Source of the DNA: DAOTXS01 sp034433515
GTDB taxonomy: Bacteria; Chloroflexota; Anaerolineae; UBA4142
Reading direction: 5' to 3'
Length of the DNA: 64,000 nt
NCBI GenBank assembly: GCA_034433515.1
Contig: DAOUAL010000096.1
Span: 40,801 to 104,800 of the forward strand
The first letter of the stretch is position 1. Each line of letters begins with the position of its first letter. Both the position numbers and the translations under genes were made by a program. This document shows, piece after piece, positions 58,187 through 64,000 of the stretch. Below the pieces are notes generated by a model. The model was given only the letters and a program-made list of their open reading frames with translations, was not told the origin of the DNA and did not search any database.

Positions 58187-59534
58187 CACCCTTTCCCCTC
58201 TGGATGATCGTTACGCCCACGAAACCGAACCACTGCGCCAATTCTTTTCTGAATCGGCTTATCTCCGCTTGCGCGTGCGCATCGAAGTAGATTATCTCAC
58301 CGCGTTGGCACACGCCAAACTGGTGCGCGCATTCGATCCTTCAGAGATGACATTCCTCCAATCATTGGTTGCCAATTTCTCCGCTGAAGATGTGCGTGCC
58401 ATCCAAGCCCACGAACACACCACACGCCACGATGTCAAGGCGATCGAATATTTTTTGCGCGATAAACTCAAGTCAACTTCGCTCGCCGATGTGAGCGCGT
58501 GGCTGCATTTTGGCTTGACCTCCGAAGATGTGAATCAAACCGCCCAAGCACTCGCCCTCCGCGACTCGCGCGATGCGGTGATCCTGCCCGCGCTCGATCA
58601 ACTCGTCGCGCAACTCAGCATGTTAGTGCGTCGCTACCAGAGCACGCCCATGCTGGCGCGCACACACGGTCAGCCGGCGGTCCCCACCACGCTCGGCAAA
58701 GAGTTGGCAGTTTTTCTTGCCCGTTTGAAAAAGCAAACAGCCCTTTTGCGTGCGCATCGTTTTGAAGCCAAACTGACCGGCGCGGTCGGCAATTTCAACG
58801 CGCTCGTCGCTGCCGCGCCGCACATAGATTGGCTTGCGTTCAGCGTTGATTTCATTCGCACGTACGATCTGGAACCCAACCTCATCACCACTCAACTCCT
58901 GCCCTTGGATAATTGGATTCGCTATTTTGATGCATTGCGTTTGCTCAATTCGATTCTGATAGATTTCGCGCAAGATCTGTGGCGCTACATCAGCGATGAT
59001 TATTTCAAACTGCGCGCCGTTGCCGGCGAAGTTGGCTCGTCCACGATGCCGCAAAAAATCAATCCGATTGATTTTGAAAACGCTGAGGGCAACCTGGGAA
59101 TCGCCAACGCCCTCTTGGAACATTACGCGCGCAAATTGCCGGTCTCGCGTTTGCAACGCGATCTTTCCGATTCGACGGTTCGCCGGACATTTGGAGTTGC
59201 GCTGGGTCATAGTCTCCTCGCCTACACCAATCTTGCGCGCGGACTAGAACGCCTCGAAGCGAACGAAACGAAACTGCGCGCCGCCTTGGAATCGCATTGG
59301 GAAGTTGTTGCCGAAGGCGCGCAAACCATTCTGCGCGCCGCTCACCTGCCCGATGCGTACGAGCAACTCAAAGCATTGACACGCGGAAAAGACTTGACGC
59401 CAGAAATTTTTGACGCGTGGATCGCACAGTTGAACGTGAGCGAGCAAGTCAAAGCGCGCTTGCGCGCGCTGACGCCGGTTTCTTACATGGGAATCGCTGC
59501 AGAGATCGCCGCCAAGACGTTGGACGAAGGATAA
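58167..59534 (+). CDS. purB: Adenylosuccinate lyase
   Basis: 455 residues, the E. coli-type (long) form. Opening FSTLSPLDDRYAHETEPLRQFFSE; catalytic His in TRTHGQPAVPTTLG; Ser-containing signature GSSTMPQKINPIDFENAEGNLGIANALL; C-terminal YTNLARGLERLE. It splits adenylosuccinate to AMP and SAICAR to AICAR. ATG 58167 is the best start; only weak ribosome-site text precedes it. Coupled to purA 12 bases downstream. Confidence 0.95.
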   Translation: MINNAFSTLSPLDDRYAHETEPLRQFFSESAYLRLRVRIEVDYLTALAHAKLVRAFDPSEMTFLQSLVANFSAEDVRAIQAHEHTTRHDVKAIEYFLRDKLKSTSLADVSAWLHFGLTSEDVNQTAQALALRDSRDAVILPALDQLVAQLSMLVRRYQSTPMLARTHGQPAVPTTLGKELAVFLARLKKQTALLRAHRFEAKLTGAVGNFNALVAAAPHIDWLAFSVDFIRTYDLEPNLITTQLLPLDNWIRYFDALRLLNSILIDFAQDLWRYISDDYFKLRAVAGEVGSSTMPQKINPIDFENAEGNLGIANALLEHYARKLPVSRLQRDLSDSTVRRTFGVALGHSLLAYTNLARGLERLEANETKLRAALESHWEVVAEGAQTILRAAHLPDAYEQLKALTRGKDLTPEIFDAWIAQLNVSEQVKARLRALTPVSYMGIAAEIAAKTLDEG

Positions 59535-59546
59535 ACTGGAGGAAGG

Positions 59547-60812
59547 ATGTCTGTAATAGTTGTGCTAGGAACTCAATGGGGTGATGAAGGCAAAGGCAAA
59601 GCGGTGGACGTTCTAGCGCGCAATGCCGATTTTGTCGCGCGCTACAACGGCGGCAATAATGCGGGGCATACCATCATCAACGAACGCGGTACGTTCAAAC
59701 TTCATTTGGTCCCGTCCGGCATTTTCTATCCGCGCGTGCGATGTTTGATCGGTGGCGGTGTCGTCATTGATCCCAGCGTCTTGAGCGACGAGATCAATTT
59801 ATTACACGCCGCCGGCATCAAAACAGTGGGGCGTCTTTTCGTTTCGCCGCGCGCGCATCTGATTATGCCTTATCACAAAATTCTAGATGGCTTGTATGAG
59901 CAAGCCAAAGGCGCAGGCGCCACCGGCACCACGCGGCGCGGTATCGGTCCCACGTTTGCGGACAAGGTAAGTTACAACGGGATTCGTTGGAGTGATGTTG
60001 CGGATGAGAAATTGTTTGCGGAAAAATTGCGTGTGCAACTCGATTTGAAGAACAAGATCATCACCGCGCTGGGCGGCGCACCGCTCGACTTTGAAAAAAT
60101 CTTTACCGATTATCGCGCCTATTATGCCACGCTCAAGCCGTATCTCGTTGAACTCTTTCCGCTCATCGCCAAAGGTTTGCGCGCCAAGAAAAACTTTTTG
60201 CTGGAGCAAGCGCAAGGCGCGCTCCTCGATCCGGATTGGGGCACGTACCCTTTCGTGACCGGCTCAACGACGCTGGCGTCCGCCGTAACCGCCGGGCTAG
60301 GCATTCCACCACGCGCCATCACGCGCATCATCGGCGTAACCAAAGCGTACACCACGCGCGTCGGCGCGGGCCCCCTACCCACTGAAATTGTAGAGCCGGG
60401 TGAAACGCAACGTGCCTTGCAAGAAGTTGCCGCCACGACCGGACGTATTCGGCGGGGCGGCTGGTTTGATGCCGAGGTCGTGCGCTTTACCGCGCGACTC
60501 AATGGCGTGGACAGCTTATTCCTGACCAAACTGGATGTGCTAAGCCGGTTCGAGGAAATTCCAATTTGCATCGGTTATCGTTTGAATGGGCGACGCGTGA
60601 GTTATTCCGATGTGGACGCCTACACGTTGAGCCAGGTTGAACCGATTTATCGGACGCTGCGCGGCTGGCGTACCGATATTTCAACGATTCGTCGCTATGC
60701 CGACTTGCCGGCACGCGCCAAGGCGTACATCGCCACGATTGAAAAATATGTTGGCGTGCCGGTGCGCTGGATTTCCGTAGGACCCGAACGCGAGGCGGTG
60801 ATCAAACGCTAA
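59547..60812 (+). CDS. purA: Adenylosuccinate synthetase
   Basis: 421 residues. P-loop GTQWGDEGKGKAVD with the catalytic Asp, NAGHTI (catalytic His) in GGNNAGHTIINERG, TTRRGIGPTFADK, FLLEQAQGALLDPDWGTYPFVT. It makes adenylosuccinate from IMP, aspartate and GTP. GGAGG precedes ATG 59547. Confidence 0.96.
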   Translation: MSVIVVLGTQWGDEGKGKAVDVLARNADFVARYNGGNNAGHTIINERGTFKLHLVPSGIFYPRVRCLIGGGVVIDPSVLSDEINLLHAAGIKTVGRLFVSPRAHLIMPYHKILDGLYEQAKGAGATGTTRRGIGPTFADKVSYNGIRWSDVADEKLFAEKLRVQLDLKNKIITALGGAPLDFEKIFTDYRAYYATLKPYLVELFPLIAKGLRAKKNFLLEQAQGALLDPDWGTYPFVTGSTTLASAVTAGLGIPPRAITRIIGVTKAYTTRVGAGPLPTEIVEPGETQRALQEVAATTGRIRRGGWFDAEVVRFTARLNGVDSLFLTKLDVLSRFEEIPICIGYRLNGRRVSYSDVDAYTLSQVEPIYRTLRGWRTDISTIRRYADLPARAKAYIATIEKYVGVPVRWISVGPEREAVIKR

Positions 60813-60828
60813 AGACTTGAACTGTTTT

Positions 60829-61923
60829 TCACTTGCCCACGATTGCACGCAACACGCGCCAACCCAAACGATAAAACCAGTCGCCGCGATTGCCATAGAG
60901 AATGTGCGCAAGTATTCGCTTGAACATCAAACGTCGTCCTAACGCACTCAACGCGATGCGCCGTTCGTAATCCGCAAACGAAAAATCATTGCGCTGCAAT
61001 GCCCGCATTGCTTCGTTCGCCGCACGCATCCCAAAATCAAGCGCGTGCGAAATTCCCTCGCCAAATAAGGGCTCCGTCCCTGCCGCATCGCCGGCAAGCA
61101 ACACGCGCGGTGCAGAATGCTTCACCGAGCCATCAAACCATCGTTCGGGATGACCTTGCAAATGATTCATTTCGACATCGCGGCGCGCTAACATTGCTTC
61201 AAACACCGATTTCAAGTCGGCGCGCGGACTCTGCGGATGCACGCGCGAATCAAAGATGCCACGATTCATCGTTGGCACACCTTGCTTGAACGATGGAAAA
61301 TCCCAATAGTATCCTTGCACCTTGTGCCGGATCGGTGTGAAATCGAACACGGCGGTATGGCTGAGAAATTCCGGTGAGTGGCTGGCATCCGCCGGCGTCA
61401 AGATTTCGACGAGACGCGAGATACGATCCCAGCGCACCAATCCCAGCTTTTGGCGCACCACACTGTTCGCGCCATCCGCCCCGATGACCATCTTGGCGCG
61501 ATACGTTGCCCGATTCGTTTGCACATTCACGCCCTTGTCCTCGCGCACCAAATCTATCAACGTTTCACCTTCCTTGATTTGGACGCCGCGTTCGCGTGCA
61601 ACGTGTGCGAGGGCAGCGTCAAATTCCTCACGACGCACCACGCGAAAAATATTGGGCATTCGAAAGGTGAATGCCAAATCATCGTACACAAACTTGAGCG
61701 CGTGAATCGGAAACGCCGGCACATCGAGTTGCACACGCAATTGTGCGAGCAACGCATCGGCGTGCGTCGTTACGCCGCCGCCGCAAAGTTTCTCGCGTGG
61801 AAAGATTGCTTTTTCAACGACCAACGTGCGCCGCGCCAAATCCGGATTTCGATTTGCAATTTGAATCGCCGCCGCAGAACCGGCGGGACCCGCGCCAACG
61901 ATGATAACGTCGTAATCCGCCAT
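60829..61923 (-). CDS. Geranylgeranyl-reductase-family FAD oxidoreductase
   Basis: 364 residues. FAD-binding Rossmann DVIIVGAGPAGSAAAIQIA, then EKAIFPREKLCGGGVTTHAD (the CGGG loop of the GGR family), IGADGANSVVRQKLG, LLAGDAAGTEPLFGEGISHALDFG. It reduces double bonds of isoprenoid chains (quinones, carotenoids or lipids) or acts as a related dehydrogenase; the substrate cannot be read. It forms a leftward unit with the EamA and alkyltransferase genes. Confidence 0.9.
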   Translation of the reverse strand: MADYDVIIVGAGPAGSAAAIQIANRNPDLARRTLVVEKAIFPREKLCGGGVTTHADALLAQLRVQLDVPAFPIHALKFVYDDLAFTFRMPNIFRVVRREEFDAALAHVARERGVQIKEGETLIDLVREDKGVNVQTNRATYRAKMVIGADGANSVVRQKLGLVRWDRISRLVEILTPADASHSPEFLSHTAVFDFTPIRHKVQGYYWDFPSFKQGVPTMNRGIFDSRVHPQSPRADLKSVFEAMLARRDVEMNHLQGHPERWFDGSVKHSAPRVLLAGDAAGTEPLFGEGISHALDFGMRAANEAMRALQRNDFSFADYERRIALSALGRRLMFKRILAHILYGNRGDWFYRLGWRVLRAIVGK

Positions 61924-61926
61924 GAC

Positions 61927-62790
61927 TCACCTTTTGCGATTCACCAACACAACGCCGACGATGATCAAGATTAAACCGGCAATCGCTTCCAACTCAATCG
62001 TCTCACTCAGAATCATGACGCCCCAAAACACGCCAAAGATTGGAATCAAGTAGGTCACCAACGATGTTCGCGTTGCTCCCGTATGTTCGATGAGCCAATA
62101 GTAGAGCACGTATGCAAACGAGGTGCCCAGCAAAGCAAGCGTAAGTAACGAACCTAGCACCGGCAACGATGGACGCAAGTTCCACGGTGCATCGAACACG
62201 AGTGCCAGGGGAAGCATCATCAAGGCGGCGGATGCCATTTGTCCGGTGGACGCCATCACATGCGAGACTCCCTTGAGATACTTGCGCGCCACGAGCGTCG
62301 CCACTGCATAACTTGCCGCCGCAATGACGACAGCGCACTGTCCCCAGAATTCTACGTGGATGCCTTGGCGTAATTCGGGGACAAAGATGACCACGACCCC
62401 AACAAAACCCACGAGCACGCCAAGCAATTTGAGCCAGGTCAGTCGTTCGTCGTGGGTCCACCAATGCGCGAGCAATAACGTGAACAAGGGCATTGCCGCC
62501 GTGAGAATCGCTGCCAGACCGCTCGGGATGTGCGTTTCGCCCCACGTGATCATCGTGTATGGAATCACACCATTGAAAACACCCATCGCCATCAGTGGCA
62601 GCCACTCGCGGCGTGATTGTGGAATAGTTTCGCCACGCCAACGAATCACAGCGATCAACGCTAAGGACGCAATCAAGAGCCGACCTTCGACAAATGAAAA
62701 TGGTGGAATCTCAGCCACCCCGATTTTGATAAACATATAACTGGCGCCCCAGATTGCTCCCAGAATGAACAGCACAAACCATGCGAACAT
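61927..62790 (-). CDS. EamA-family (DMT) transporter
   Basis: 287 residues, ten membrane segments in two EamA repeats: GAIWGASYMFIKIGVAEIPPF (first) and VIAAASYAVATLVARKYLKGV (second). Drug/metabolite transporter superfamily; substrate unknown. Two bases separate it from the alkyltransferase start region. Confidence 0.88.
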   Translation of the reverse strand: MFAWFVLFILGAIWGASYMFIKIGVAEIPPFSFVEGRLLIASLALIAVIRWRGETIPQSRREWLPLMAMGVFNGVIPYTMITWGETHIPSGLAAILTAAMPLFTLLLAHWWTHDERLTWLKLLGVLVGFVGVVVIFVPELRQGIHVEFWGQCAVVIAAASYAVATLVARKYLKGVSHVMASTGQMASAALMMLPLALVFDAPWNLRPSLPVLGSLLTLALLGTSFAYVLYYWLIEHTGATRTSLVTYLIPIFGVFWGVMILSETIELEAIAGLILIIVGVVLVNRKR

Positions 62791-62792
62791 CT

Positions 62793-63419
62793 TTACCCTT
62801 TACTCACCAAGAATGATTGACCTTCTAACTTGAGCAACTTGCGCTTGAGCGCGCTGCCACCGGCATAGCCCCCCAGCTCACCATCACCACGCACAACACG
62901 ATGACATGGCAAGATGATCGGAATGGGATTGGAGCGCAACGCTTGACCGACAGCGCGCGCCGCGCGTGGCTTGCCGATTCGCTCGGCGATCCAACCGTAC
63001 GAACGGGTTTCGCCAAACGGAATTTGTTTTGCCGTCTCAAGCACCGTACGTTGAAAAGGTTTGAGCAACGACCAATCCAAAGGCAAATCAAAACGCTGGC
63101 GCCGTCCCTCGGCGTACTCACACAATTCGCGCGCAATCTCCAAGGGTGGCTGATCGTTCAACCAAGCCGCTGGAAACGCTTCTCGCAAATCACGCAACGC
63201 TTGCGCGCGCGTTGGGCGCGGTAAATTCAAGGCGATCACACCACGTTCGTTCCACGCCACACCTAGCCAACCTAAACGTGTCTGAAACACCGCCAAGCGA
63301 ACCCCGGCATACTGCTCCACCAATCGCGTGCGAATGGCGGCGCGCTGGGTCGAGCGAGGAATCATTTCGAGTTTGCGCATTTCCTTCAAGGTCTTGGCAA
63401 TGCTCTTAACCGATCTCAT
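62793..63419 (-). CDS. ogt: Methylated-DNA-protein-cysteine methyltransferase with N-terminal extension
   Basis: 208 residues. The C-terminal active domain has PFQRTVLETAKQIPFGETRSYGWIAERIG, RAVGQALRSNPIPIILPCHRVVRGDGELGGYAGG with acceptor Cys in PCHRV. It repairs O6-alkylguanine. The first 35 residues (MRSVKSIAKTLKEMRKLEMI and following) look like the opening of an ECF-linked anti-sigma-type protein rather than an Ogt start. Its ATG lies inside the last 14 bases of the sigma gene. The start is sure only in phase, not in position. Confidence 0.9.
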   Translation of the reverse strand: MRSVKSIAKTLKEMRKLEMIPRSTQRAAIRTRLVEQYAGVRLAVFQTRLGWLGVAWNERGVIALNLPRPTRAQALRDLREAFPAAWLNDQPPLEIARELCEYAEGRRQRFDLPLDWSLLKPFQRTVLETAKQIPFGETRSYGWIAERIGKPRAARAVGQALRSNPIPIILPCHRVVRGDGELGGYAGGSALKRKLLKLEGQSFLVSKG

Positions 63420-63942
63420 CGTTCACCACCTTTGCCAATTTTTCCAATGCACGATGTAAGCGCACATAGACATTGTTTCTGGAGCATCCGAGCATTGCGG
63501 CAATAGTTGCGCCGTCCACCTCATCGAAAAAAGTGAGTTGAATGATTTCGCGATCGCGCACGTTCAACTTGGCAAGTCCTCGCCGCACCGCTACAAATTC
63601 TTCTTCACGCTCCATCGCATCGCCAACGTTATCACGCACGATCATTGTCAATTCATCGAACGAATCCGTATACCGATGCTGACGATAGTAATCGGCGATG
63701 CGGCGCGCAGTAATACGATAGAGCCACGCGATCAACGGCTTGCCTTGCCAGCGCACACGCCGGATATTTTTGAGCGCGTCCTCAAACACATTTGCCACAA
63801 TGTCTTCTGCGAGTTGACGTGAACCAACGCGACGATACGCATACGCATAGACTCGATCATAGTAAGCATCGAAGAATTCACCAAATCCTGCCGCACTGGT
63901 TTGTGCACGCTTCAACAACGCACGCTCGTCAATGACGCGCAT
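63406..63942 (-). CDS. ECF-type RNA polymerase sigma factor
   Basis: 178 residues. Sigma region 2: FGEFFDAYYDRVYAYAYRRVGSRQLAEDIVANVFEDAL with the -10 binding helix and WLYRITARRIADYYRQ; region 4: LNVRDREIIQLTFFDEVDGATIAAMLGCSRNNVYVRLHRALEKLAK with the HTH. It overlaps ogt by 14 bases, so the repair gene is its probable co-expressed partner. No anti-sigma gene as such is visible downstream. Confidence 0.92.
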   Translation of the reverse strand: MRVIDERALLKRAQTSAAGFGEFFDAYYDRVYAYAYRRVGSRQLAEDIVANVFEDALKNIRRVRWQGKPLIAWLYRITARRIADYYRQHRYTDSFDELTMIVRDNVGDAMEREEEFVAVRRGLAKLNVRDREIIQLTFFDEVDGATIAAMLGCSRNNVYVRLHRALEKLAKVVNDEIG

Positions 63943-64000
63943 CGAATAAACTCGTTTGCGAACGACTACTTTCGAAATTTAGCAACCACTCTTTGCGCCA

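Overview
The window looks like chromosomal DNA of an uncultured Chloroflexota, probably an Anaerolineae. This rests on several traits: lipoproteins with Pro/Thr-rich 'TPTPT' linkers, many TTG starts behind strong Shine-Dalgarno sites, a RecG with a long N-terminal extension, FakA/DegV and Asp23-family genes packed with ribosomal-protein and fatty-acid genes, and no lipopolysaccharide genes. GC content is moderate. I saw no tRNA, rRNA or CRISPR array.

Layout. 1-584: start of a LysM lipoprotein that runs off the left edge. 842-5190: an inositol-type catabolic operon (LacI regulator, zinc dehydrogenase, IolG-like, IolM-like) behind a sigma70 promoter and a perfect 16-bp operator. 5217-7721: a phosphodiesterase and two PfkB sugar kinases. 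7859-13612: secreted and membrane proteins, a PspC gene broken by an amber codon, an MFS carrier, a rhodanese and a Ser-rich DUF5666-like protein. 13690-15863: a PhoB/PhoR-type two-component system. 15962-20368: pgeF, PLP homeostasis protein, YggT, HAD phosphatase, zinc peptidase and rlmN. 20432-22640: an inserted islet with an integron-type gene cassette (CPBP protease plus attC-like site) and a Tat-exported glycosidase-like lipoprotein.

22664-35635 is a housekeeping block: rpe, rpmB, asp23, fakA, degV, recG, coaD, a coiled-coil protein, yceD-rpmF-fabD-fabG, a second asp23, nusB and a cyclic 2,3-diphosphoglycerate synthetase-like protein. The lipid theme resumes at 47744 with plsX and two tandem fabF genes. 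35700-42858 holds HtrA, a polysaccharide deacetylase, two MFS carriers and small membrane proteins. 42955-46120 is a compact redox/sulfur operon behind a CsoR/CstR-type operator: thioredoxin, DUF302, FmdB, CstR-like repressor, a two-thioredoxin-fold protein, CoA-binding protein, OsmC and ferredoxin. 51388-60812 carries a NERD protein, a thioesterase, glycosidase-like surface proteins, guaB, a decayed toxin-antitoxin pair and purB-purA. The right edge has a geranylgeranyl-reductase-like enzyme, an EamA carrier, an alkyltransferase and an ECF sigma factor.

The strongest unusual signals are as follows. (1) The 232-codon two-thioredoxin-fold gene has an in-frame UGA exactly at the first cysteine of its second CxxC, followed at the right distance by a bacterial SECIS-like hairpin, so it is a probable selenoprotein. 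(2) A gene cassette has an attC-like site. (3) Two ~107-nt structured elements sit in opposite orientation, each touching an asp23 gene. (4) Four heptamers with exact 11-bp spacing form a Pho-box-like array between the two-component genes and the Ser-rich protein. All functions are inferred from reading the sequence; no database search was run.
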